A DNA stretch of 28,937 nucleotides, taken from NCBI GenBank assembly GCA_035295125.1, contig DATGJP010000094.1, positions 1 to 28,937 on the forward strand, in the 5' to 3' direction. The translations under genes were made by a program, and so were the position numbers. Source of the stretch: JAICMB01 sp035295125 (lineage in GTDB: Bacteria; Acidobacteriota; Terriglobia; Bryobacterales; Bryobacteraceae). Positions 1 to 7,964 of the stretch are shown in pieces. How positions within the stretch are numbered: the stretch's first letter is position 1; each line of letters starts with the position of its first letter. The notes beneath the pieces were generated by a model. It was not told the DNA's origin, did not search any database, and saw nothing but the letters and a program-made list of their open reading frames with translations.

Positions 1-126
1 GGCAGTAACCCGGCGGGAACGGCTCGCCACTCTCAGCCGTGGGTGGGGCGAGACGCAACCAGCGATACAACTCCTCCTTGATCATGCCCGTGTTCACAGG
101 CCATACGCGTACGCCCCAATGGATGC
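1..126 (-). pseudogene. Phage terminase large subunit (GpA-type) fragment
   Basis: Read on the minus strand, this edge encodes an uninterrupted stretch with the pieces VRVWPVNTG, KEELYRWLRL and PFPPGYC. This resembles the part of GpA-type phage terminase large subunits near the nuclease domain, where a W-P-V segment is followed by K-x-x-L-Y-x-x-L-R-L and a P-P-G-Y motif. The reading frame runs off the left edge of the window, so the rest of the gene may lie outside. On its N-terminal side the similarity stops near position 126, where a metal-pump remnant on the other strand begins, so the gene has lost its beginning. The call is from motif memory only. If it is right, a phage or prophage scar lies at this end of the wreckage. 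Confidence 0.5.
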
Positions 127-297
127 GCTCTCCTCGCGGGCTGGTTGACCGCGAGCGTCGGGGTCATTGCGCTCGGCGTGTCTGCATTCTTGGCGCTCAG
201 TGGCACGATCGGGGGGGAGTTTCTGCCGCACTTGGACGAGGGCTCCATTTGGGTTCGCGGCACTCTGGCGCAGAGCACAAACCTGACGGAACGTTGA
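127..297 (+). pseudogene. CzcA/CusA heavy-metal RND pump fragment
   Basis: A 57-codon stretch closed by a TGA at 295-297 reads as a hydrophobic segment (ALLAGWLTASVGVIALGV) followed by GGEFLPHLDEGSIWVRGTL. The E-F-L-P-x-L-D-E-G motif is a hallmark of CzcA/CusA heavy-metal efflux RND permeases, where it follows the transmembrane helix that opens the second half of the roughly 1040-residue protein. Only about 5 percent of such a protein is here, with no start codon, no rest of the pump and no CzcB or CzcC neighbour. It is a relic. It lies back to back with a terminase remnant on the other strand and a GH3 remnant downstream. Confidence 0.75.
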
Positions 298-528
298 GAC
301 TGTCGTCGGCGTCGTCCTCCTCGAACTCGACGGCAACAGAACATCGCAACGCAGGATCTGACCGTTTTTTGGAGCGCCGCCGCCAGGAGGCCAGCTTCCG
401 TGGTGCCCCTCGGACGCTCGATAACTTCGATGTCACTTTCAATCCTAAAATGAATCGCAGCCTGGTCTTCGCCGATACCCAGTGGATCGGGCCAGACCGA
501 AGTAAGGTGATATTCTACGAACCGCGGC
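298..528. other. Unassigned stretch within the gene wreckage
   Basis: No recognisable gene is seen. A minus-strand frame stays open through about 400-536 (containing SVWPDPLGIGEDQA) and looks protein-like in composition, but I could not place it in a family. It is most likely another short remnant, like its neighbours on both sides. Confidence 0.4.
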
Positions 529-790
529 CAGGGCACTGGCTCGCGCTATACGTCGTCGCGCGACGGCGACGAGGTCGTGCAACTCTACATCGCGGGACGG
601 CTCTTCAGAGGAGGCGCCGATCCGCAACCTGCGCGGATTCCAGAGAATTCATCTGCGCGCCGGCGAGAGCCGGACCGTCACCTTCGCGCTGGGCCGCGGC
701 GAGGCGCCGGAATCTAAGGTCGACATCAGCGTGGGCGGCGTCCAGCCGATCGGAAACACGCCTCGTGTTGAAGGCAAGCTGTATGGACTG
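529..790 (+). pseudogene. GH3 beta-glucosidase C-terminal (Fn3-like) fragment, frameshifted
   Basis: The first frame reads GTGSR followed by DGDEVVQLYIAG from position 562. The reading then moves to another frame near 595-616 and continues SSEEAPIRNLRGFQRIHL, AGESRTVTFALG and KVDISVGG. Together these match the C-terminal fibronectin-III-like domain of GH3 beta-glucosidases and beta-xylosidases (G-D-E-V-V-Q-L-Y, then R-L-x-G-F-x-R-x-x-L-x-x-G-E, then a closing V-x-V-G-G). The two halves line up with the family only if one base was gained or lost between them. The catalytic domains are absent. A GH3 enzyme fits the adjacent hemicellulose operon in substrate terms, so this may be what remains of a former member of the locus. 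Similarity fades about eight bases before the stop codon of the opposing sialate esterase remnant. Confidence 0.75.
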
Positions 791-797
791 AGCAATC

Positions 798-1598
798 TCA
801 GTACGGTTTGTGACCTTCGGTCTTCCCGGGCCAGGTGTCGGTCCGGAAGGGCACCGCCGGAAGGCCCGCGCCGTTGAACAAAGTGGCGATCGAGCTCCGC
901 GCGCGGAACATCGAAATCGTGCAGCGGCCGAAGAGCCGCGGCGCTGGTCCACGCTTCGGCGGGAGTTCCGCCCACCGCGTCCACTACCAGGCCAATGGGG
1001 ACATGAATCTCCTGCTCGAGCCTTCGCGCGAAGTGGTAGCCGGCGGCCGACAACGAACCCGCGCTCTCCGGCGAGACGACGCTCCACTTGCCGTCGATCG
1101 TGTCGACGCGGTGATACGCAGGTTTGCCGCCAACCGTGAAGAAGCGAATGTTCGGATAGTTGGCCGACTTGATTTCGTCATCGGCATTGCGGGCCGCCCG
1201 AAGCGACAGGGCCATGTTGGATTGCACGCCGCATAGCCAGACGTCTCCGACGAGCGCGTTGTGCAGCTCGACAGTCTGATGGCCGGCGATCGTTACCGTA
1301 TAGGGCCGCCCGGCGGCGGAGGCTGAATCCTGGCGAGCCACCGGCCATCGGCGTCCGCGTCCGCGGTGGCGCTCTGTTCACCAATACCATTGCGAACGGT
1401 GTCGCCGGGATCGGACCAGCCCCAGATGGCGTTAGGCTTGCCGCTTTGGAGCACCAGGTTGTCGCCGAAAATCGGGCTGACAAGTGGCCGGTCTGCGGCG
1501 GCTGCGCCGGCAACGGCCAGCAGAGCGGCTGCCGCGGCTGCGAAACGAATATAGCGATATGTCATAAGTGCGAACCTGTTGTCGTTTTCGTGCGTCAT
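798..1598 (-). pseudogene. Sialate O-acetylesterase (SGNH type), frameshifted and internally deleted
   Basis: The likely start (ATG at 1598) overlaps the tannase stop by four bases (ATGA), followed by an alanine-rich signal peptide. The mature part has PIFGDNLVLQSGKPNAIWGW, typical of sialate 9-O-acetylesterases. Near 1308-1325 the frame shifts and continues with TVTIAGHQTVELHN and CGVQSNM, where the family usually has C-G-G-Q-S-N-M around the nucleophile Ser. After ALRPLHDFDV and AELDR the reading jumps near 881-890, in another frame, to LFNGAGLPAVPF and TWPGKTEGHKPY, the normal C-terminus, with its stop at 798-800. The central part, including the family's catalytic Asp-His region, is missing. 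The protein would be about half the usual 500 or so residues and cannot be functional. It was probably the last gene of the operon. Confidence 0.85.
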
Positions 1599-3148
1599 TG
1601 GCATCGGAAGTTGTGGGCGTCCTCCGGGTCACCGCTGCCCGTATACTGCGCGTGCTTTGGATAAGCACACAGAGGCCGGCTGCGTCCGGGGAATGCGTGA
1701 CCCGTGGCGATGACCGAGTCAGGCGCCGCGCCTTTCTCCACCCATCCGACGACTGCGCTCAGCAAGTCGAATTGATCAAGCGACGGCCCGCCGCCGCAGT
1801 GCCCCATACCCGGAACGAGGAACATGCGGCTCCACTCGGCCACCTTTCCGGCTCCGCCGTTCTGCCCGGCCAGCGATTTGTAGTAGCCGAGCGTGTCGAG
1901 CGCGGAGAACCACGGGTCGCTGTCACCGTGGAAGAAGATGAGCTTGCCGCCGCTCAGCCTAAACGTGGAGAGATTCGTCGATGCGGGCTCGACCAGAGGA
2001 TCGGATGCGGTGAGCGCTGCCTTATCCACGTCCAGTTCTGTCGCGGTGGTGTAGGGGCCGAAGAGGCCGATCCGTCCCAGTGCGAGCAGACCCGGGATCC
2101 CAACCTTCGTCGCAATCCCCGTGTCGTAAAGGAAGCCAGGATAGACCTGCGTCCCGTACGCGTTCTTCGGTCCGCCGAAGGCTTTCCCGATCGCGGCGAT
2201 TTTCGCCGGCGCTATGCAGCCGTCGGCTTGGCCGTTCCTACAAGCAAGCACTGCGGGGTCGAAATCGCAGCCGAGCGGGTCGAAGATCATGCCGTCCGCG
2301 ACCCCGTCCTTCGCATCACAATGCTTCAGCAGCGCGTCCATGAAAAGCTTGCGCTCGGCGTCGTTGAGGAACTTGTCGATCAGCGGCTGACCCGAGGCGT
2401 CTTTGGGAGAGGCCTGATTGTATGCAATGGGGATCCATTGGCCGATCGCCAGGTTCGACAGGCCGGTGCGCATCGCCGGGTCGCCCGAGACGATCCCGCT
2501 GAAGACCGTGGGGTAACGCTGCGATAGGATCATGCCTTCGCGCCCTCCTGTGGAACAACCCACAAAGTAGGAATAAGCAGCGGGTTTGGCGAAGTACTGC
2601 GCGACGATCTGCTTAGCGACTCCGGCGACTTTGGCGTTGGCAAGGAAAGCGAAATCGAGATAGGCCTGCTCGTCGCGCATAAACGAGAAATCGAATGCAC
2701 CGGTCTTGGCCTTGTGCCCGGTATCGGTGCTCGCCACGGCGAATCCACGGGAGAGCGCCGGCTTTCCCCCCGCGTAGTTTGCGCCCGTGGGATAAGCAAC
2801 AATGCCGTTACCACCGCCGCCGCCCTGCATCATGAAGTCGCCGTTCCATGCTCCCGGTTCCGGCAACGCGACCGCAAAGCCGATTCCGAACTCCTGGCCG
2901 TCCACTCCGTTTCGCCGGTCGATGACGCCGTCGACACGGCAGTGCGCGGGAAGTGGTCCGACTGAGGGAGCGCCGGGAAAAAGCGGCGGAATGGTCTTTC
3001 CTGCTGGAATGGGCTCGGCCTTCGTGATCTCGACGCCCGCGAGCTTGAAACCCGTGAGGCTGGCGCACGAGTTGGCCGATCGAGTCTGCGCCGCGATCGT
3101 CAAACAAGAGACCGCCGCCAGCAGTGTCTTCGCGATGCGGTCTATCAT
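1595..3148 (-). CDS. Tannase / feruloyl esterase family secreted esterase
   Basis: This 517-residue exported esterase belongs to the tannase/feruloyl esterase family, which splits phenolic esters such as galloyl or feruloyl groups from plant polymers. A hydrophobic N-terminus (about residues 8-21) looks like a signal peptide. The family's CS-D-HC arrangement is complete: G-C198-S199-T-G-G-R holds the nucleophile Ser, H-G-D-S-D411-P supplies the Asp, and G-M-G-H450-C451 supplies the His, with C198 and C451 expected to form a disulphide that braces the triad. Further cysteines in the 277-311 region fit the lid domain. Its ATG overlaps the stop of the upstream esterase by four bases, and its own TGA overlaps the start of the broken sialate esterase, so translation is probably coupled along the operon. 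The exact substrate cannot be read from sequence. Confidence 0.9.
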   Translation of the reverse strand: MIDRIAKTLLAAVSCLTIAAQTRSANSCASLTGFKLAGVEITKAEPIPAGKTIPPLFPGAPSVGPLPAHCRVDGVIDRRNGVDGQEFGIGFAVALPEPGAWNGDFMMQGGGGGNGIVAYPTGANYAGGKPALSRGFAVASTDTGHKAKTGAFDFSFMRDEQAYLDFAFLANAKVAGVAKQIVAQYFAKPAAYSYFVGCSTGGREGMILSQRYPTVFSGIVSGDPAMRTGLSNLAIGQWIPIAYNQASPKDASGQPLIDKFLNDAERKLFMDALLKHCDAKDGVADGMIFDPLGCDFDPAVLACRNGQADGCIAPAKIAAIGKAFGGPKNAYGTQVYPGFLYDTGIATKVGIPGLLALGRIGLFGPYTTATELDVDKAALTASDPLVEPASTNLSTFRLSGGKLIFFHGDSDPWFSALDTLGYYKSLAGQNGGAGKVAEWSRMFLVPGMGHCGGGPSLDQFDLLSAVVGWVEKGAAPDSVIATGHAFPGRSRPLCAYPKHAQYTGSGDPEDAHNFRCQ

Positions 3149-4251
3149 TTGCAGTTCTCCGTAAAGCAGAGTTTTCGGCTGAAGAAAGGTATTACGTGGT
3201 TTTGGAACCGATCGGCCACCGCGCTCGTGTGCGTGCCCGTGTAAATCTCAAAGCTGTTATGAATTCCATAGTTGTCCAGCACTTCATGCAGCTTAGTGGT
3301 ATCGACTCGCAGTCCATCCTGATCGCCCACGTCGATTGCGATGGCGCGATATTGCTTGAGATTGCCGATGTATTGGTCGGCAAATGCGAGAGGTGAGTTC
3401 GCCGCGAACTTCGCCACGACCTCCGGCCGCGGAACGCCGTCCTGGGTCGGCAGATCGAAGTACAGAGGAGGATTCTTTGGATTGGGCGCAAAAGCAGCAG
3501 CCGTCGCATACTGGGCGGCTCCGAAACCAGGCGATTGAGCCGCGAGGTCTGCCGGCGACCTGGCGGCGGCGGCCTTCTTCTCGCCGGCAATCGCGCGCTC
3601 CTTCATCTGGTCCGTGGGACCTGGGCCCCCACCAGACATCGGCGACAAGCAGCAGGGGCTCATGATGTAAAGCGCGCCGAACACGTCGGGATGCTTCATC
3701 CCGATGCGAGTCGCACCATAGCCGCCCATCGAGTGGCCAACCAGACCGCGGCTCAGTCGGCCGGCAATCGTGCGGTAGTGCGCGTCGATGTAGGCCACGA
3801 CGTCGCGCGAGACATAGTTCTCAAAGTCGCCGGTTGTCGCGGAACTCGAGTACATTGAGCCGTTGTAAATGGTCTTTGAATCGGGAAGAACTACGATCAT
3901 CTCCGTCGAACCCTTGGCGAAGGCGCCTTCGATCGTCTGCGGGACATGGATTTCGTGCGTCCACTGCTCGGCGCCGATGGAGTAACCGTGTAGCGCGTAC
4001 ACCACTGGATAGCGGCGCCTCTTCTCTTTCTCGTAACTTGGCGGAAGGAACACGAAGGCGTCGCGATCCACGGCGTCGCCCTCAAGATTGCCTTCCAGCG
4101 CCGCGCCATGAATCTTGATGCGTTCCACGGCGACGCGCTTTGCGCCGGGCACTACGTCGGGCACGTGGGTTTCTACCTGTGCCGTGAGCGGCGGCGCCGG
4201 CCCGATGGCCATAACGAATGCGCATGCCAAAAACAGCTTCGTTGAACTCAT
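3145..4251 (-). CDS. Secreted alpha/beta-hydrolase of the esterase D / feruloyl esterase type
   Basis: This 368-residue protein has an N-terminal signal peptide (residues 1-24, cut probably after AQ). The alpha/beta-hydrolase core shows PVVYALHGY (oxyanion-hole strand), the nucleophile elbow G-H-S174-M-G-G-Y-G, a likely acid Asp in AIDVGDQDGL and a C-terminal His in GTHTS. This is the putative-esterase family to which S-formylglutathione hydrolases, XynZ-type feruloyl esterases and mycolyltransferases belong. A secretion signal and its place between an arabinofuranosidase and a tannase favour removal of acetyl or feruloyl groups from hemicellulose. It starts 27 bases after the GH51 stop and overlaps the tannase start by four bases. 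A C-C pair at 200-201 and two further Cys at the C-terminus could form disulphides outside the cytoplasm. Confidence 0.85.
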   Translation of the reverse strand: MSSTKLFLACAFVMAIGPAPPLTAQVETHVPDVVPGAKRVAVERIKIHGAALEGNLEGDAVDRDAFVFLPPSYEKEKRRRYPVVYALHGYSIGAEQWTHEIHVPQTIEGAFAKGSTEMIVVLPDSKTIYNGSMYSSSATTGDFENYVSRDVVAYIDAHYRTIAGRLSRGLVGHSMGGYGATRIGMKHPDVFGALYIMSPCCLSPMSGGGPGPTDQMKERAIAGEKKAAAARSPADLAAQSPGFGAAQYATAAAFAPNPKNPPLYFDLPTQDGVPRPEVVAKFAANSPLAFADQYIGNLKQYRAIAIDVGDQDGLRVDTTKLHEVLDNYGIHNSFEIYTGTHTSAVADRFQNHVIPFFSRKLCFTENCK

Positions 4252-4278
4252 GGTGTCCTCTCTTGAAAAGCCTGAATC

Positions 4279-6417
4279 CTAGCGCACCGGCCAGGAGTAG
4301 ATGTTCACGCTAAACGGGCGGACCATAATTGTGCCGGGAAGCGCGCCGAGCGGCCGCTCTTCTACCGTAACCTCAGGTTTCTTGCCCGCCTGAACGGTGG
4401 CGTCCACCTTGTCCGGAGCCATGCGCCACACCGTTCCCGTGTCGCCAAGCTTCCCTCCGTGGACTGCCATGCTGACGCTCTGCTCGGCATCGGATGGATT
4501 GAGCACCGCGACGGTGAGAGTCTTCCGGTCTTCGCTCAGCGCCGCGCTGATATCAAGCGGGTACGTGTCGCTGCCAGGATTCACCGCGGGCTGATCGCCG
4601 CCAACCGGGAAAGCCACCTTCGGTTGCGGCGAATCTCCGCTAACCTCGACCGGGATGATGCCGAAATGATCCCGATACATCTTAAAGAGCATCCCCGTGG
4701 GATTGAGAACGGCTTCGGTGCGATTCGAGCTCATCATCGCGGTGGCGAACGTGAATGCGCCCATCTGAAAGATCTCCGAATGGCGGAACATCTCGTGGAA
4801 CGCCCAGGCATAGGCAGGGACCACTTTGTAGCCCTCACGGTTGCCGCCGAAATACGCCCACTCGTCAATAGCCACCGGAACCGGCTTGGCGCGAAGCCCG
4901 GGGATGCGTTTCAGATACTCCTGGTAGTGTTCGTATTTGGCGCGGACCTGAACGGCGGGCGCGCGTTCCCACTCGATCAGCGACAGCGGAGGGTTGATCG
5001 GCATCTTTTTCTGCAGCTTCATATCCGTGTGCTCAGTCCCGGACGCGTAATAATGCTCGCTCAGCATATCGATGTTGTCGAGGCAGTTGAGCAGAAGCTG
5101 CCCGCTCCAGTCCGCCGGCGAGAGGTACTCGGGAACGTACTGTCCGTTGATGCGCCTGGCCTGGTCGGCGCCTTCCATCACATCAGGCATTGCGCCTCCG
5201 GCGATCAGCGTAATGGACGGATCCACCTTGCGCATTTCTTTTGCGAACAGGTTGTGTTTCAGTTCGAATTGCGGCAGCGACAGGGCGCCCATCTGGTAGT
5301 CACCCCAGGGCTCGTTGCCAACGCCCCAGAACTTGACGTGATACGGCGCCGGGTGGCCGTTTTCGGCGCGCCATTTGCCCATGGGCGTGGTGGCCGCGCC
5401 GTTGGTGTATTCCACAAGTTCACGCGCGGACCACGCATCGCCGAAACCGGCATTGACCGTGATGTAGGGATCGACGGCCAGTAGACGGCATAAAGTCAGG
5501 AACTCGTCCGTGCCGACGTCGTTGGGTTGGAGCGCGTGCCAAACGGGATCGAATATGGGCGGACGCTTGTCAACGTCGCCGACGCCGTAGCGCCACTCGT
5601 AGGCCGACACGAAATTTCCGCCCGGGAACCGCAGCACGCCGAAGCGCAACTGCTTCAGCGCGGCGATGATCTCGGGGCGGAAACCCTCGACGTTGTCAGC
5701 GGGCATGAGAGAGACCGCGCCGGCATGGAATGATCCGGCGCCGGTGGCGGTAATGGAAAGCATCGCGTCGTCCGTGTCGACCCTTGCCGTATAGCGAAGC
5801 GGAAATTTGCGATATGTCGCGGAGAGGTTGCGGATCGTGACCGTCTGACGGTCCGCCGCCTCTTTGCCCCACGCAAGCGTGACGTTGACGACCGCGCCGG
5901 GGCTGCCGGCGAGCACGATGCGTCCTGTGTAGCCTTTGCCCTTTCGGATCGCGATGCCGGACTGGCTGAAGCCATGCGGCTCCTTCGCGTCGAGCTTGAC
6001 GAGGGGCGAATGATCGCCCGTGTACGGGGACGCGGCGTCCATCGTCACGACTGCGTCGCCGCCAATCGGCGTCCACCAGCGGGTTGGCGTGCGCCGGAAA
6101 CGCGGGTTTCCACCGGCGTTGCCAATGACGGGCGGAGGCGTGGGCGCGGTTGCGGCTACAGGATAAAAAAACTTGCGGTCCACCAGCATCTCAGACCAGA
6201 TGCCGGTGTTGACGATATCACCGCCGTGCTCGATGAACTGCCCGAAGATGTTTTTCGAGATCGGGGCGCCGGTCTTGGATATATCGATGGTCGCGTTAAC
6301 CGTTCGCGAATCGGACGAAGCCACGCCCGGCAGCACAAGCCACGGCAGGCAAACCGCGGCCAGTCTGAATGGAAGCGCTTTCAGAACTGGGGTCTTTTTC
6401 GATGAGTGCACCATCAC
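4279..6417 (-). CDS. GH51 alpha-L-arabinofuranosidase, exported
   Basis: This 712-residue glycoside hydrolase removes terminal alpha-L-arabinofuranosyl groups from arabinoxylan or arabinan. A signal peptide occupies about residues 1-35. Residues 42-75 (ISKNIFGQFIEHGGDIVNTG) form the usual GH51 opening, followed by a carbohydrate-binding-like sandwich insert (about 100-235). A TIM barrel holds G-N-E369-P-W (acid/base Glu) and I-D-E519-W (nucleophile Glu), and the C-terminal beta domain ends in VNIYSWPV. Length and motif order fit bacterial GH51 enzymes carrying an inserted CBM-like module. It is the first gene of the minus-strand operon, followed by two esterases, which suggests a team that strips side chains and ester decorations from hemicellulose. 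Polysaccharide specificity is inferred. Confidence 0.93.
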   Translation of the reverse strand: MMVHSSKKTPVLKALPFRLAAVCLPWLVLPGVASSDSRTVNATIDISKTGAPISKNIFGQFIEHGGDIVNTGIWSEMLVDRKFFYPVAATAPTPPPVIGNAGGNPRFRRTPTRWWTPIGGDAVVTMDAASPYTGDHSPLVKLDAKEPHGFSQSGIAIRKGKGYTGRIVLAGSPGAVVNVTLAWGKEAADRQTVTIRNLSATYRKFPLRYTARVDTDDAMLSITATGAGSFHAGAVSLMPADNVEGFRPEIIAALKQLRFGVLRFPGGNFVSAYEWRYGVGDVDKRPPIFDPVWHALQPNDVGTDEFLTLCRLLAVDPYITVNAGFGDAWSARELVEYTNGAATTPMGKWRAENGHPAPYHVKFWGVGNEPWGDYQMGALSLPQFELKHNLFAKEMRKVDPSITLIAGGAMPDVMEGADQARRINGQYVPEYLSPADWSGQLLLNCLDNIDMLSEHYYASGTEHTDMKLQKKMPINPPLSLIEWERAPAVQVRAKYEHYQEYLKRIPGLRAKPVPVAIDEWAYFGGNREGYKVVPAYAWAFHEMFRHSEIFQMGAFTFATAMMSSNRTEAVLNPTGMLFKMYRDHFGIIPVEVSGDSPQPKVAFPVGGDQPAVNPGSDTYPLDISAALSEDRKTLTVAVLNPSDAEQSVSMAVHGGKLGDTGTVWRMAPDKVDATVQAGKKPEVTVEERPLGALPGTIMVRPFSVNIYSWPVR

Positions 6418-6473
6418 ATCTGATCATATAGTGAGTGGCCTTGCGCCGTGGAAGCGATTACACTGTTTACGTT
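6418..6473. promoter_or_regulatory. Divergent intergenic region between GH51 operon and truncated esterase
   Basis: These 56 bases separate two divergent starts, so the promoters for both directions must lie here or inside the coding ends. On the plus strand a TACACT at 6459-6464 lies nine bases before the esterase ATG, which would give a very short or absent leader. No convincing -35 box accompanies it. A TGATCA palindrome is at 6421-6426. Confidence 0.35.
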
Positions 6474-6800
6474 ATGCGACTCATTGTACTAGTGACCGTG
6501 ATGGCAGCGCCGCTCTGCCTGGCACAGGGCCCGGGTGATTTCAAACCCGCAACATCCAACGTCCTGGATGCGCAGTACCCGCGCGTCGATAGCAACTCGC
6601 GCGTGCAGATTCGCTTCAAGGCGCCGGATGCCGGCAAGGTCAGAGTGAATTTCTGGAGCGGTCCGAAGGCCGACATGGAGAAGCAGGCCGACGAATACTG
6701 GACATTCACCACGCCCCCGATGGCGCCGGGGCTGCATTACTACACGCTGATCGTGGACGGCGCCGAAGTCAGCGACCTCGGGAGCACTGCCTACTTCGGA
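6474..6800 (+). pseudogene. N-terminal piece of a secreted esterase (E-set/CBM48-like domain), truncated
   Basis: The start at 6474 gives a clean signal peptide (MRLIVLVTVMAAPLCLAQ). About 90 residues follow with RVQIRFKAPDAGKVRVNFW and PMAPGLHYYTLIVDGAEVSD, the early-set immunoglobulin-like domain that precedes the catalytic domain in many secreted esterases of the XynZ/feruloyl esterase type. Resemblance ends after YFGGS near 6800. The frame continues to a stop at 6956 with low-complexity residues that do not look like this family, and no catalytic G-x-S-x-G follows. The gene has lost its whole hydrolase domain. It faces the GH51 operon, so it probably belonged to the same hemicellulose locus before the region to the right was replaced or inserted. 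Confidence 0.7.
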
Positions 6801-7139
6801 GGTAGCAGGTTTCCTGAGTCGAGAGATTCCTCGGCGGCGCGAAGTACGCGAATTGCGAAGCTCTGGAATTCCGTGACCGCCATGACCCCGCAGAGGCGTG
6901 CTACGGTTTCAGGAGCCAGTAGCCGCCGGTCGCTTGGAAAGTCTGGCATTGGTTAGAACAACAATCGTGAGCGCGTCCGCAAGCAGCTCACAACCAGATC
7001 CAGAACAAGTTTTTACCAGCCAATCGGACGGGAACGTCAACTTGGTGCTTTCGGGTGGAAGGCATCTCCACCAATCTCGATTAGCGAGTTCGTATGATGC
7101 GGACCCGGACTCCAGTGGGAGTCCGAGCGGCGGAGGCCG
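6801..7139. other. Junction region without a recognisable gene
   Basis: No supported gene. Two short open stretches look slightly protein-like: plus strand about 6830-6926 (with GGAKYANCEALEFRD) and minus strand 6791-6949 (with RLLAPETVARLCGVMAV). Neither has a ribosome binding site or a family I know. This stretch lies between the truncated chromosomal esterase and the MerR-like gene, so it probably contains the left boundary of the inserted element. A perfect hairpin is at 7106-7125. Confidence 0.4.
7106..7125. repeat. Perfect 8-bp stem hairpin downstream of the MerR-like gene
   Basis: CGGACTCC (7106-7113) pairs exactly with GGAGTCCG (7118-7125) across a four-base loop. It lies just past the minus-strand stop at 7140. 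There is no T-run on the minus-strand side, so it is a stem that could stabilise the mRNA 3' end or end transcription weakly, not a textbook intrinsic terminator. Confidence 0.45.
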
Positions 7140-7637
7140 TCAGCCGACGCGCCGGGCCGCAGGTCTGCGAGCAGGTTGGACCGCCGCGCGAACGGGAACT
7201 TTTCGTTCGAAGGTCGCGATCCCCTGTTTCATTTCGTCCACGGTTCGCGCCAGATCGAAGACGAAGGCGAAGGAAGTCTGACCCGGCTTTCGCAGAACGC
7301 TCATTATCTTCTGAGGACTGGTCGCTACCTGGACATCACTGGCGGTGACGATCAGACGACACTCCGCGAGCGGCTGGGTCAAGCCTTTCTTCGTGCGCAG
7401 AAAATCCACGACTCTGCGAAGCGACTTTGTTGAAACTCCGGCTTCGCGGAGTTCCCTTGCAACGCGCAATGCAAGCAGGTCGGAGAACGAGTATCTGCGT
7501 TCCGTGCCTGTGCCCTGCGCCTCCGCAATACTCGGCACGATGAACTTGGTCCGGGCCCAGTAATCGACATTTCGGAAAGAGACGCCGGTGATCCGGACCG
7601 CGTCGCCCGTTGAAAAGCTCTCCGTTGCTTTGGCCAT
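7140..7637 (-). CDS. MerR-like winged helix-turn-helix transcriptional regulator
   Basis: From the ATG at 7637 (preceded by AAGGA with good spacing) this 165-residue protein opens with a MerR-type DNA-binding domain. It has FSTGDAVRITGVSFRNVDYW (helix-turn-helix), then ERRYSFSDLLALRVARELRE and the second helical pair GVSTKSLRRVVDFL. The C-terminal half (about 85-140) is a small alpha/beta part without the long dimerisation coiled coil or metal-binding cysteines of classical MerR proteins. The tail is rich in Arg and Ala. The layout recalls the MerR-HTH plus small C-terminal domain proteins often found as single regulators or antitoxin-like partners. It is transcribed away from the Argonaute gene with about 340 bases between, so it may control that operon and itself; this is inferred from position only. 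Confidence 0.75.
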   Translation of the reverse strand: MAKATESFSTGDAVRITGVSFRNVDYWARTKFIVPSIAEAQGTGTERRYSFSDLLALRVARELREAGVSTKSLRRVVDFLRTKKGLTQPLAECRLIVTASDVQVATSPQKIMSVLRKPGQTSFAFVFDLARTVDEMKQGIATFERKVPVRAAVQPARRPAARRVG

Positions 7638-7690
7638 CAGCTTCCTTATAGCACAGTTCACTGCGTTGATCTTTACGTACCACACCTCAC

Positions 7691-7704
7691 TGTACTCGAC
7701 TACA
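7691..7704. promoter_or_regulatory. Imperfect palindrome, candidate operator of the MerR-like regulator
   Basis: TGTACTCGACTACA has outer arms TGTA/TACA around a TCGA centre, broken by one symmetric mismatch. It lies 54 bases upstream of the MerR-like ATG, where an autoregulatory operator would be expected. One short palindrome in one copy is weak evidence. Confidence 0.3.
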
Positions 7705-7764
7705 ATATATACTGGAGCGTTTTTAATCGATCCTAGATTAGGAGAGGGGCAATCGACAAAAGCA

Positions 7765-7800
7765 GGGCCGCTTCGTATGCGGCCCCAGTGATTTTTATTT
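7765..7800 (+). terminator. Intrinsic terminator-like hairpin upstream of the Argonaute gene
   Basis: GGGCCGC (7765-7771) and GCGGCCC (7779-7785) form a perfect seven-pair GC stem with a seven-base loop. A short spacer and then ATTTTTATTT follow on the plus strand, with an A-rich run just before the stem. This is the shape of a Rho-independent terminator acting rightward. There is no annotated plus-strand gene immediately upstream, so it would end either a short untranslated RNA started near 7710 or read-through that would otherwise enter the Argonaute gene. Confidence 0.55.
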
Positions 7801-7964
7801 CGGCTTCGTCGGGTCACGGTTTCTCAGGCCAAGGGACCCGGGCGGAGCGAAGAGCAACAATGCAACCGACGCTCTCAGTGTTTTATACCACGGCCAGGCT
7901 CGATCGTCAAACAAAGAATCGCGGAAGTGTTTTTGAGCAGGAGAGATGGACCGGTGCAAGGAAC

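Noticed and set aside
6948..6954. ATTGGTT as the left attachment repeat matching 14560-14566
   Set aside because: Seven bases recur by chance in a window of this size and no further tRNA sequence follows on the left copy.
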